Source: an uncultured Bacteroidota bacterium (GTDB lineage Bacteria > Bacteroidota > Bacteroidia > B-17B0 > Aurantibacillaceae). Taken from it: a DNA stretch of 8,634 nucleotides. The stretch lies in the NCBI GenBank assembly GCA_903923915.1, contig CAIXZI010000328.1, forward strand, positions 1-8,634, written 5' to 3'. Below are positions 1 to 6,390 of this stretch, in pieces. A program made the translations under genes and the position numbers. The notes under the pieces are model-generated. The model saw only the letters and a program-made list of their open reading frames with translations, was not told the DNA's origin and ran no database searches. Within the stretch, counting starts at the first letter, position 1; each line of letters begins with the position of its first letter.

Positions 1-489
1 ACCGTTGTATTGGTGGTGCTAGCTAAGGTTTTTGTTCCACTACCGCCTAAAGTAAGGTTATCATACGTTGCATTAAGTATTGTTTGTGATACACCCGAAT
101 AAACAACCGTGCTTCCCGATGCAAGAGTACCTAGTGTTGGGTTGGTAGTATTATTAATTGTTAGTGTTCCATTGTTTAATACAGTAACTGTTCCGGTTAA
201 TCTAAATGTAGAGGGAATGGTGAAATTAATAGCCGCCGTGCCATCACCTACCTGAACAGTAGATCCAGTACCGCTAACCGTCCAGTTTGCAGAAATGGTT
301 GGAGCCGCATTATTAACTATAATATAGGTACAACCCGCTGTAGTAAAGTTTACCGGAGCCGTACCCGTTCCATTCGTGTTTGTTCCCCAAGTAGCAAGCG
401 TAATTAAATTACCGGCCGATGTAGAGAAGTAGGTTGTTTGAGAATATGCACTTAAAAATCAACGAACTGAAGAATAATTTTGTTTTCAT
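1..489 (-). pseudogene. Secreted low-complexity surface protein, 5' part, frameshifted in the signal peptide
   Basis: Reading the minus strand from ATG at 489, the first codons give MKTKLFFSSLIF and then soon hit a stop. One frame over, the sequence is open from about 458 to the window edge (about 150 codons): a signal-peptide end (LSAYSQ), then a Thr/Gly/Asn/Ser-rich chain with phrases such as ATWGTNTNGTGTAP, NNGTLTINNTTNPTLG and YDNLTLGGSGTKTLAS. Removing one A from the A5 run at 454-458 joins the frames into MKTKLFFSSLILSAYSQ, a convincing signal peptide. The open frame has no ATG, GTG or TTG of its own near its 5' end, so it needs the upstream start. The composition resembles large Bacteroidota adhesin-like proteins exported by type IX secretion; the C-terminal sorting domain would lie outside the window. 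I infer either a real frameshift, a phase-variable state, or a sequencing error. The protein family is recognised by style only, not by a named domain. Confidence 0.7.
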
Positions 490-516
490 AATATTACACA
501 TGTAAAGTTTACACAA

Positions 517-544
517 TAAATGTAATAAAAAATTAGTTGAACAA
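517..544 (-). promoter_or_regulatory. Candidate Bacteroidota-type promoter for the surface-protein gene
   Basis: On the minus strand TTG (544-542) is followed after 17 bases by TACATTTA (524-517), a 7/8 match to the TAnnTTTG -7 box. Transcription would start near 510, about 20 bases before the ATG at 489. A perfect odd palindrome, TGTAAA-G-TTTACA (501-513), lies across the predicted transcription start. The spacing is slightly shorter than the usual 19 or so bases, and AT-rich DNA gives chance matches. Confidence 0.35.
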
Positions 545-610
545 GTATATAATTAGGCAGAATAGCCCTTTTTATCGGTAAAAACCTTTTTTTAAAATCT
601 AAATTACGGA

Positions 611-644
611 CAAGGAAAAACCAAAAAACCTTTTTGTTCCCTTG
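611..644 (-). terminator. Possible hairpin terminator downstream of the transhydrogenase gene
   Basis: About 40 bases past the minus-strand stop at 684, arms CAAGG (644-640) and CCTTG (615-611) can pair. The stem extends by a G-U and two A-U pairs, around an A/T-rich loop. There is no clean U-tract directly after the stem, so this is weak. The remainder of the 194-base gap between 490 and 683 holds only A/T homopolymer runs and the promoter candidate at 517-544. Confidence 0.25.
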
Positions 645-683
645 AGTAAATTATTGATTTAACATTTGATAAGAGTAGGTTGC

Positions 684-1808
684 TTACGCAGAAACAGTTT
701 TAGCAACAGAAGGATGAACTGCCACACCTTTATGAACAATTAAACTTCCTTTGGTAATTTCTTCGTCCATTTCCCACTTAAAAGCATCCTTATCTGCAAG
801 ATGCAATAATAATGTTGCCATGTTTTTAGCATATAAATCACTGGCGTTCATTGGTAATAGTGAGGGTAAATTTCCTTCGCCAATAATAGTTACGCCATGT
901 TTTTGAACCGTTTTATTTAATTCGCTACCAACAACGTTGCCGCCTTGTTCTACCGCCATATCAACAATTACAGAACCAAAGCGCATAGATTTTACCATAT
1001 CTTCTGTAACCAACACCGGTGCTTTTTTACCCGGGATTAAAGCGGTTGTAATAATAATATCAGCATCTTTTACGTGCTTAGAAACAAGGGCTTGCTGGTT
1101 TTTTAAAAATTCATCAGAAACGCCTTTAACGTAACCACCCTCCATTTTCACAGAATCATCGCCTTTTATTTCAATAAATTTTCCACCTAGAGATTGTACC
1201 TGTTCTTTTGTTTCCGGACGAATATCGCTAACCTCAACCACGGCACCTAAACGTTTTGCGGTTGCAATGGCTTGTAAACCTGCTACACCCGCACCAAATA
1301 TAACCACCTTGCACGGACGAATAGTTCCTGCGGCAGTAGTCATCATGGGTAGAATTTTTCCTATTGTATCTGCAGCAAGCATAACTGCTTTGTAACCGCC
1401 TAAATTTGCTTGAGAAGAAAGCGCATCCATTTTTTGTGCACGAGAAATACGCGGAACGGCATCCATAGAAAAAGCGGTTATGCCCGCTTTAACGCAGGCA
1501 TCAATTAATTCAGGACTTGTGGCTGCCCACATAAACGAAATCAGAACGGCTTCTTTTTTCATTTTAGAGGCTTCTTCAACGGTTGGTGCATTTACTTTTA
1601 ATAACACATCGCTTGCGTAAACAGCGTTTTTATCTGCAATTTTTGCGCCTACCGAAGTATAAGCATCATCATTATAAAATGAGTTTAAGCCTGCGCTACT
1701 TTCTATAACAACTTCAAAGCCTTTTTTTACAAGGTCTTTAACCACATCGGGTGTAAGTGCTACGCGGTTTTCTTTTATTTTGGTTTCTTTTGGTACGCCA
1801 AGTATCAT
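684..1808 (-). CDS. pntA: NAD(P) transhydrogenase, soluble alpha-1 subunit (domain I)
   Basis: 374 aa. This is the NAD(H)-binding component of proton-translocating transhydrogenase, which uses the proton gradient to pass hydride from NADH to NADP+. Seen: start MILGVPKETK; the PRISRAQ-x-x-DALSS segment (119-132) with the invariant Arg120, Gln125, Asp128 and Ser131 of the domain I loop; a Rossmann glycine motif GAGVAG (172-177); Asp195 at the end of the second strand, placed to hold the NAD ribose; then RPETKEQVQSLGGKF (197-211) and TTALIPGKKAP (254-264). These match PntA rather than alanine dehydrogenase, which lacks the RISRAQ/DALSS segment. The length fits the split subunit form: the protein ends after domain I with no membrane helices. 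The partners expected next in the operon (the short membrane alpha-2 and the beta subunit) are absent on both sides; downstream is the surface-protein gene, and upstream, after 235 bases, is ruvC. Whether it works with partners encoded elsewhere cannot be seen. Confidence 0.93.
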   Translation of the reverse strand: MILGVPKETKIKENRVALTPDVVKDLVKKGFEVVIESSAGLNSFYNDDAYTSVGAKIADKNAVYASDVLLKVNAPTVEEASKMKKEAVLISFMWAATSPELIDACVKAGITAFSMDAVPRISRAQKMDALSSQANLGGYKAVMLAADTIGKILPMMTTAAGTIRPCKVVIFGAGVAGLQAIATAKRLGAVVEVSDIRPETKEQVQSLGGKFIEIKGDDSVKMEGGYVKGVSDEFLKNQQALVSKHVKDADIIITTALIPGKKAPVLVTEDMVKSMRFGSVIVDMAVEQGGNVVGSELNKTVQKHGVTIIGEGNLPSLLPMNASDLYAKNMATLLLHLADKDAFKWEMDEEITKGSLIVHKGVAVHPSVAKTVSA

Positions 1809-2043
1809 GTTAATAGTTTTAAAGCGGCAAGTTAAGAAATTTCTTCATACCAGTTAATGCAGTATTTGCTTTAGAAATTAGTGTGCCGTTGTAGTTTTTA
1901 TTTGGTTGAGCTGAATACTGAAAAAGTATTTGTAGTAGAATGTTTTTGTTGGTACAAAAAGTGTTCTGCGAAATAAAAAATAAGCTAAATCAACAAAACT
2001 TAACAGAGAAAGTCTGGCGTTTTTAATAAGCCGCAACACCCAT
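1809..2043. other. Non-coding gap upstream of pntA with a short perfect palindrome
   Basis: This 235-base gap separates the ruvC stop from the pntA start on the same strand. No perfect TAnnTTTG box was found on the minus strand. It contains AAGAAATTTCTT (1834-1845), a perfect 12-base palindrome about 26 bases before the pntA start and a possible operator. It also holds two A/T hairpins: AATACT-N5-AGTATT (1914-1930) and TTTTTGT-N4-ACAAAAA (1943-1960). No small gene is evident. All three could be chance in AT-rich DNA. Confidence 0.3.
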
Positions 2044-2607
2044 TTAACCTTTTCTACCCGGGTTATCGGTTAAAAAAGCGCCCCAGTTTTTGTATGTCTT
2101 TTTTGCTGATTGCATATTGGGTTTGCTTTGAAAGTGATGGCAAACCGCTACCGCCAAGGCATCTGTGGCATCTAAGTATTTATTGTTATTGGTAAATTTT
2201 AAAATTTGTTGCAACATAGCGGCCACCTGTTCTTTAGCTGCATTACCGTTACCGGTTATACTAAGTTTTATTTTTTTAGGAGAATATTCAAAAATAGGGA
2301 CTTCAAAATTTAAGGCTGCGGCCATAGCAACACCCTGTGCGCGACCTAATTTTAGCATACTTTGCACGTTCTTGCCAAAAAAAGGGGCTTCAATAGCAAA
2401 CTCATCGGGCTTATGTTTTTTTACAAGTTCGGTTACTGCAGCAAATATTCTTTGTAAACGTATGGTGTGGTCATCGTCGGTATCTAGTTTTATCACATCT
2501 AATTCAATCAGCTTCATTTCACTGCCTTTAATGTGTATAAGCCCAAAACCCATGATAACCGTACCCGGATCGATTCCTAAAATTATTTTATCGGTTATTT
2601 TGATCAA
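2044..2607 (-). CDS. ruvC: Crossover junction endodeoxyribonuclease RuvC (Holliday junction resolvase)
   Basis: 187 aa, near the family's usual length. RuvC cuts Holliday junctions symmetrically as a dimer, together with RuvAB, in recombinational repair. All four catalytic acids of the RNase H-like fold are visible: Asp13 in ILGIDPGT, Glu73 in FAIEAPFFGKN, and Asp146 and Asp149 in YLDATDALAVA. The aromatic pair after the glutamate (Phe76-Phe77) matches the conserved site used at the junction. The start codon is TTG at 2607. Reading upstream in frame gives no ATG or GTG before a stop at about 2644, and the first internal ATG falls inside the GIDPG-TVIMG core, so TTG is the only reasonable standard start. 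The gene is divergent from the DEAD-box helicase, 97 bases away, and precedes pntA on the same strand. Confidence 0.95.
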   Translation of the reverse strand: MIKITDKIILGIDPGTVIMGFGLIHIKGSEMKLIELDVIKLDTDDDHTIRLQRIFAAVTELVKKHKPDEFAIEAPFFGKNVQSMLKLGRAQGVAMAAALNFEVPIFEYSPKKIKLSITGNGNAAKEQVAAMLQQILKFTNNNKYLDATDALAVAVCHHFQSKPNMQSAKKTYKNWGAFLTDNPGRKG

Positions 2608-2687
2608 AGTTTTCGAAAAAAGAATGCTTAAAATTAATTCTTATTTCATTGAAAACACACGTTATGCAGTATTGTTTTTATTTAGCG

Positions 2688-2695
2688 TACTTTTG
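2688..2695 (+). promoter_or_regulatory. -7 box TACTTTTG before the DEAD-box helicase
   Basis: TACTTTTG is a perfect TAnnTTTG match, nine bases before the ATG at 2705. It predicts a very short leader and supports 2705 over the in-frame ATG at 2624, which lies upstream of the box. No TTG is found at the right distance for a -33 element. Confidence 0.45.
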
Positions 2696-2704
2696 GGGTA
2701 TATT

Positions 2705-4018
2705 ATGACAACAGAAACCGCCCTTAAAAATTTAAAGATTGAGGCTTTAAACCCCATGCAGTTGGCCTCTATGGATGCTGCTAAAAAGCAAAAAGATATT
2801 GTATTGCTTTCTCCTACAGGCTCCGGCAAAACATTGGCCTTTTTATTACCGATTTTAAATAATTTAGAAAAAGATAAAGCAGGTGTGCAAGCCCTGATAG
2901 TTGTGCCTTCGCGCGAACTATCGTTACAAATTGAACAGGTGTTTAAACAAATGAGCACGGGTTTTAAAGTTAATTGCTGCTATGGCGGACACGCAACACG
3001 CATTGAAAAAAACAATTTAGAGCACCCGCCTACGCTTTTGGTTGGTACGCCAGGAAGAATTGCTTACCACTTACGCTTAAATAATTTTGATGCTAACAAC
3101 GTGCAAGCATTGGTGTTAGATGAGTTTGACAAAGCCCTTGAGTTTGGTTTTCAGGATGATATGTCGTACATCATTTCTCAGCTTAAAAATTTAAAAAAAC
3201 GTACGCTTACTTCTGCTACCAAAATGAAAGAAATACCTTCATTTACAGGTATTAAGCATCCTTTTGAAATTAATTTTCTACCAGATGTTCCTGCAAAATT
3301 AGAAGGACTAAAATTAAAATTTGTGCGTGTTGAGAACAAAGAAAAGTTAGATACACTGGTTTCTTTAATTTATAAAACAGGGGCAAAACCCACCTTGGTT
3401 TTTTGTAACCACCGCGATGCCGTTGACCGCATTAGTTATGTATTAGAGAAAAAAGGGTTGGCGCATGATATTTTTCATGGCCGTATGGAGCAGGATGACC
3501 GTGAAAAAGCTTTAATTAAATTTAGAAACGGAAGCCACCGTATTTTAGTTACCACCGATTTGGCTTCGCGTGGTTTAGATATCCCAGAAATTGAAGCCGT
3601 AGTACATTATCAACTACCCCTTACTGAAGATTCTTTTATACATCGCAATGGGCGTACAGCACGTATGAATGCTAAAGGAACCTCTTATTTAATTTTAGCA
3701 GAAGGAGAACATATCCCCTCGTTTATTACAGAAGAGGTTGAAGAAGAAAAACTTTCTGGCAAATACGAAGCACCCGATATGCCACCTTGGAGTACCCTTT
3801 ACATTGGTGCGGGTAAAAAAGATAAAATAAATAAAATGGATATTGTAGGTATGCTTTTACAAAAAGGCAAACTGCAAAAAGATGAGTTGGGTTTAATTGA
3901 AGTGCTTGATCACTCTTCATACGCTGCCGTAAAACGCGATAAAATTGATGCTGTTATACGATTGATTAAAGATGAAAAAATCAAGAATCGTAAAATAAAA
4001 ATGGAGGTTTCTAAGTAA
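2705..4018 (+). CDS. DEAD-box RNA helicase with DbpA-type RNA-binding domain
   Basis: 437 aa from ATG 2705. ATP-dependent RNA helicase, probably acting in ribosome assembly or RNA turnover. Motifs in order: Q motif Gln19 (NPMQ); Walker A SPTGSGKT (36-43); Ia PSREL (68-72); Ib TPGR (115-118); motif II as DEFD (139-142) rather than DEAD; motif III as TSAT (169-172); motif V TTDLASRGLD (283-292); motif VI HRNGRTAR (313-320), usually HRIGRTGR. The C-terminal stretch, about 364-435 (TLYIGAGKKDKINKMDIVG... then SSYAAVKRDK), has the pattern of the DbpA RNA-binding domain, which in E. coli DbpA recognises 23S rRNA hairpin 92. The reading frame stays open upstream across the antisense of ruvC, but that part is not protein-like; an in-frame ATG at 2624 would add 27 residues with a hydrophobic stretch unlike helicase N-termini. 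The two motif deviations keep the ATP-contacting acids and arginines, so activity is expected. The exact subfamily (DbpA, CsdA or other) is not resolved. Confidence 0.92.
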   Translation: MTTETALKNLKIEALNPMQLASMDAAKKQKDIVLLSPTGSGKTLAFLLPILNNLEKDKAGVQALIVVPSRELSLQIEQVFKQMSTGFKVNCCYGGHATRIEKNNLEHPPTLLVGTPGRIAYHLRLNNFDANNVQALVLDEFDKALEFGFQDDMSYIISQLKNLKKRTLTSATKMKEIPSFTGIKHPFEINFLPDVPAKLEGLKLKFVRVENKEKLDTLVSLIYKTGAKPTLVFCNHRDAVDRISYVLEKKGLAHDIFHGRMEQDDREKALIKFRNGSHRILVTTDLASRGLDIPEIEAVVHYQLPLTEDSFIHRNGRTARMNAKGTSYLILAEGEHIPSFITEEVEEEKLSGKYEAPDMPPWSTLYIGAGKKDKINKMDIVGMLLQKGKLQKDELGLIEVLDHSSYAAVKRDKIDAVIRLIKDEKIKNRKIKMEVSK

Positions 4019-4026
4019 CCTTAAAT

Positions 4027-4047
4027 TGTCTTTCTGAACTTGTCGAA
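4027..4047 (+). repeat. Possible remnant of a dispersed intergenic repeat (TCTGAACTTGTCGAA type)
   Basis: The gap between the helicase stop and the next gene contains TGTCTTTCTGAACTTGTCGA at its core. From memory, this resembles the short repeats of the form TGTCATTCTGAGCTTGTCGAAG scattered in many Bacteroidota genomes. Only one degraded copy is in the window, so repetition is not shown here. A small hairpin TTGTTT-CATC-AAACAA (4049-4064) follows it. Confidence 0.3.
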
Positions 4048-4076
4048 CTTGTTTCATCAAACAAAAACATTTCAAT

Positions 4077-4084
4077 TACCTTTG
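4077..4084 (+). promoter_or_regulatory. -7 box TACCTTTG, four bases before the pseudouridine synthase start
   Basis: TACCTTTG is a perfect TAnnTTTG match, followed by AATC and then the ATG at 4089. In Bacteroidota transcription starts a few bases after this box, so the mRNA would begin at or next to the ATG and be leaderless. The nearest TTG upstream (4049-4051) is 25 bases away, too far for a standard -33 element. The same box-N4-start arrangement occurs twice more in the window. Confidence 0.55.
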
Positions 4085-4088
4085 AATC

Positions 4089-4772
4089 ATGGAAGTAGAA
4101 GTTTTATACGAAGACAATCATTTAATTGCCGTAAATAAAAAACCCAGTCAAATTGTGCAGGGCGATAAAACCGGTGATGAGCCACTTTCAGAAAAAGTAA
4201 AAACCTTTTTAAAAGAAAAATATAATAAGCCCGGTAATGTGTTTGCGGGGGTTATACATCGAATAGACAGGCCTGTTAGCGGTGTGGTGCTATTTGCCAA
4301 AACAAGCAAAGCACTTACTCGTATGAACGAGTTGTTTCGTACACGAGAAATACAAAAAACCTATTGGGCGGTAGTAAAAAACAAACCGCCACACGAAAGC
4401 GGAACGTTGATTAATTACCTTATAAAAGACGAAAAAAATAATCGTTCAAAAACATATTCCGCGGATAATAAATCTGCGCTAAAAGCAGAGTTAGATTACA
4501 AAATATTGGCCGCTACAAACAATTTTTTTCTATTAGAAATTAATCCAACCACAGGCAGGCACCATCAAATACGTGTGCAATTATCTACCATGGGTTGCCC
4601 CATAAAAGGCGATGTTAAATATGGTTTTAAACGCACCAATGAAGATGCCTCTATACACTTGCATGCGCGTAAACTAACCTTTGAACACCCCGTTACCAAA
4701 GAAAAAATGGAAATCATAGCGCCACCACCAAACGAAGTTGTTTGGAACGCTTGTGTACAAGCCTTAAAGTAA
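4089..4772 (+). CDS. RluA-family RNA pseudouridine synthase
   Basis: 227 aa. Converts specific uridines in rRNA or tRNA to pseudouridine. The catalytic Asp60 sits in HRIDRPVSGVVLFAKT (57-72), the family's HRLDR-x-SG motif. Tyr92 in KTYWAVV matches the conserved active-site tyrosine, and TGRHHQIRVQL (155-165) is the conserved GR-x-HQIR segment. There is no N-terminal S4 domain: the protein opens directly with the catalytic fold (VLYEDNHLIAVNKKPS). It therefore resembles the short RluA/TruC type rather than RluC or RluD. The target nucleotide cannot be inferred. It follows the helicase on the same strand after 70 bases with its own promoter box, and the hydrolase gene begins four bases after its stop, so those two are probably co-transcribed. 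There is no Shine-Dalgarno; the start is set by the TACCTTTG-N4-ATG arrangement. Confidence 0.93.
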   Translation: MEVEVLYEDNHLIAVNKKPSQIVQGDKTGDEPLSEKVKTFLKEKYNKPGNVFAGVIHRIDRPVSGVVLFAKTSKALTRMNELFRTREIQKTYWAVVKNKPPHESGTLINYLIKDEKNNRSKTYSADNKSALKAELDYKILAATNNFFLLEINPTTGRHHQIRVQLSTMGCPIKGDVKYGFKRTNEDASIHLHARKLTFEHPVTKEKMEIIAPPPNEVVWNACVQALK

Positions 4773-4776
4773 AACC

Positions 4777-5751
4777 ATGAAATTTTTCAAAAAGCTTTTA
4801 AAAGTATTTTTCATTATTCTATTTTCTATTTTCATCGTGTTTTCTTTTCTGCCTTATTTTTTTTCAGTAGAAACAAAAGAGTTGGCTGTTAACGAAAAAC
4901 CATTTTTCAACAGTCGTTTTACTACGGTAGATAAAACCAAATTTCATTACAGAGTTTGGAGCCCCAAAAACAAAGCTATTCGCAAAGTATTGCTAATTCA
5001 TGGCTTTTCGGGTTCTACAATTTCTTATAGAAAAAACATAGATACTTTAGTTAGTCAGGGTGCCTTAGTTGTAGCTATTGATTTACCCGCTTTTGGCTTT
5101 AGTGATAAAAGCGATACCGCAAGCTATGAAATAGAAAACACCTTTAACGCTATTAATAAAATCACTTCTTTTTATGATACGGCTTGTGCCAATAAGTTTA
5201 TTGTAGTAGGGCATTCGATGGGGGCAGCCGTTGCGGGAGTGTACGCAAGCAATTTCCCGCAAAAAGTAAAATCGGTTATTTTAATTGATGGTGCGCCATT
5301 TCAAAACCCGGGTGGTGGCTGGTTAGCAAAAATATTATTTGGTTATCCCCCGCTTAAACGTTGGGCTAACGTACTTTGTAAGCATTACTTGGCAAAGCCC
5401 GATAAGTTTAAAGAATTACTTTCTTCTGCTTACGGCGAGCCGGCTAATATTGATGCGGTGAATGGTTATCTATTTCCTTTCTGTTATAAAAATAGTGGCT
5501 CGGCTATATTTAAAATGGCAACTGCAGAAAATAATTTTGTGTTTAATAAAGATGGATTTAAAAATATTCCGCTACTAGTTATTTGGGGTAAAAACGATAG
5601 TTGGTTACCAATTAGTTTGCGTGATAAGTTTATTAAAAAATTTCCTGAAGCAAAAACCTATGTAGTTAATGGGGCCGGTCATTGTCCTATGGAAACCAAG
5701 GCAGCAGAAGTAAATAAAGTTATTTCTCAATTTGTTTTCGAGCAGAAATAA
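4777..5751 (+). CDS. Membrane-anchored alpha/beta hydrolase
   Basis: 324 aa. A Lys-rich start and a hydrophobic helix (about residues 7-30, ending LPYFFS) form an uncleaved anchor or signal, placing the catalytic domain outside the cytoplasm. The alpha/beta hydrolase core follows: HGFSGS (75-80) provides the oxyanion hole; GHSMG (145-149) carries nucleophile Ser147; Asp274 in WGKNDSW is the likely acid; His302 in GAGHCPMET is the base. A lid-like insert rich in aromatic residues (about 175-260) lies between strands. Esterase, lipase or related activity is likely, but the substrate cannot be predicted. The gene starts four bases after the pseudouridine synthase stop and probably shares its transcript. 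Its TAA is one base from the stop of the convergent gene, so any terminator must lie within coding sequence. Confidence 0.88.
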   Translation: MKFFKKLLKVFFIILFSIFIVFSFLPYFFSVETKELAVNEKPFFNSRFTTVDKTKFHYRVWSPKNKAIRKVLLIHGFSGSTISYRKNIDTLVSQGALVVAIDLPAFGFSDKSDTASYEIENTFNAINKITSFYDTACANKFIVVGHSMGAAVAGVYASNFPQKVKSVILIDGAPFQNPGGGWLAKILFGYPPLKRWANVLCKHYLAKPDKFKELLSSAYGEPANIDAVNGYLFPFCYKNSGSAIFKMATAENNFVFNKDGFKNIPLLVIWGKNDSWLPISLRDKFIKKFPEAKTYVVNGAGHCPMETKAAEVNKVISQFVFEQK

Positions 5752-5752
5752 C

Positions 5753-6355
5753 TTATTTTTTCCAAAGCTTACTAAGCACAAAATAAATAAGGGCAAATCC
5801 AATTAACGAAAAAACAATCAGTAAGATGCGTTGCAAACCAGTGGGTATAATATTATCGTGTGCGCTTTCATTATTGGTTACGGGCTCGGTAAAGGTTTTT
5901 AATCCGCACAATTCGGTAAGTTTATCTGTTTCATCATCAATGCTTATGTCTAATTTAACATACATCAAATCAATATTTTTATTGGTGTTAATTACGTTTT
6001 TACGGCTGCGAGAACAATATACAACAACAGGTTTTGCGCTTTTGTAGTTGGCATAAATTAACCAATCTTCGCCTACATTAAATTTTAGGGCACATACATT
6101 TTTATTATCAAAATAAACCGCTGTTTGTTTGGATGCAGCTCCTTTAAAAAGCGCATTAACCTGAAAAGTTACTTTATCATAATCGGTTCCTTTGGCTATA
6201 CTTATTGTTTTCCCTCTAAAAATTAATTGATTGGTATTTATATACCCTTCAGAAAAAGCAATTTCTTTTTGGTTGCAATTGCAATTATCCTGCGACAACG
6301 AAACCTGAAAAATCAATAAAAAACCCAGAAAATATAATGCGCGCATCTTTAACAT
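5753..6355 (-). CDS. Secreted NTR/TIMP-like protein with C-terminal membrane helix
   Basis: 200 aa from ATG 6355 (MLKMRALYFL...). A signal peptide ends at about residue 21 (QVSLSQ), giving a mature start DNCNCNQKE. The mature part follows the pattern of bacterial NTR/TIMP-like OB-fold domains: an early Cys pair (25, 27), then IFRGKTISIAKG (45-56), VTFQVNALFKG (62-72), a Cys (88) before the FNVGEDWLIYANY segment (92-104), and further Cys at 114 and 150. A helix (about 175-195) followed by SKLWKK anchors the C-terminus. Bacterial members have no agreed function, so none is assigned. Start choice: TATTTTTG (6367-6360) lies four bases before this ATG, and a longer in-frame reading would run back through the box and the palindromic repeat. 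An internal ATG at 6346 is an alternative start (197 aa). Divergent from the SCO operon and convergent with the hydrolase. Confidence 0.75.
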   Translation of the reverse strand: MLKMRALYFLGFLLIFQVSLSQDNCNCNQKEIAFSEGYINTNQLIFRGKTISIAKGTDYDKVTFQVNALFKGAASKQTAVYFDNKNVCALKFNVGEDWLIYANYKSAKPVVVYCSRSRKNVINTNKNIDLMYVKLDISIDDETDKLTELCGLKTFTEPVTNNESAHDNIIPTGLQRILLIVFSLIGFALIYFVLSKLWKK

Positions 6356-6359
6356 TTGG

Positions 6360-6367
6360 CAAAAATA
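6360..6367 (-). promoter_or_regulatory. -7 box TATTTTTG, four bases before the NTR-like gene start
   Basis: On the minus strand TATTTTTG is a perfect TAnnTTTG match, followed by CCAA and the ATG at 6355. This predicts a leaderless transcript and selects the MLKMRAL start. The expected -33 position (around 6387-6389) has no TTG; it falls next to the end of the palindromic repeat. Confidence 0.55.
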
Positions 6368-6390
6368 CTTAATAAAACTACATATAAGGG

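Noticed and set aside
937..1134. Small plus-strand open frame inside pntA
   Set aside because: It lies antisense to strongly conserved PntA coding sequence and has no recognisable features.
684..1808. Alanine dehydrogenase as the identity of the 374-aa protein
   Set aside because: The two families share a fold, but the RISRAQ/DALSS loop and the RPETKEQVQSLGGKF segment are PntA-specific.
1943..1960. TTTTTGT-N4-ACAAAAA hairpin as a terminator for ruvC
   Set aside because: The stem is almost all A/T, lies about 85 bases past the stop and has no following U-tract.
2165..2704. Open frame upstream of the DEAD-box helicase that could extend it by 180 residues
   Set aside because: It is antisense to ruvC, whose catalytic residues are intact; the extra residues do not resemble a helicase N-terminus, and a -7 box lies just before ATG 2705.
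2624..2704. Alternative helicase start at ATG 2624
   Set aside because: It would add 27 residues with a hydrophobic stretch not expected for a cytoplasmic helicase and would place the TACTTTTG box inside the gene. Not fully excluded.
2662..2958. Minus-strand open frame over the helicase start
   Set aside because: It is antisense to the Walker A region of the helicase, with low-complexity composition typical of a shadow frame.
3726..3920. Small minus-strand open frame inside the helicase 3' part
   Set aside because: It is antisense to the DbpA-type domain; no independent support.
5605..5802. Minus-strand open frame across the convergent gene ends
   Set aside because: It overlaps the catalytic Asp/His region of the hydrolase in antisense and has no motif of its own.
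5826..6047. Plus-strand open frame inside the NTR-like gene
   Set aside because: Antisense shadow; the minus-strand frame has a signal peptide, domain pattern and promoter.
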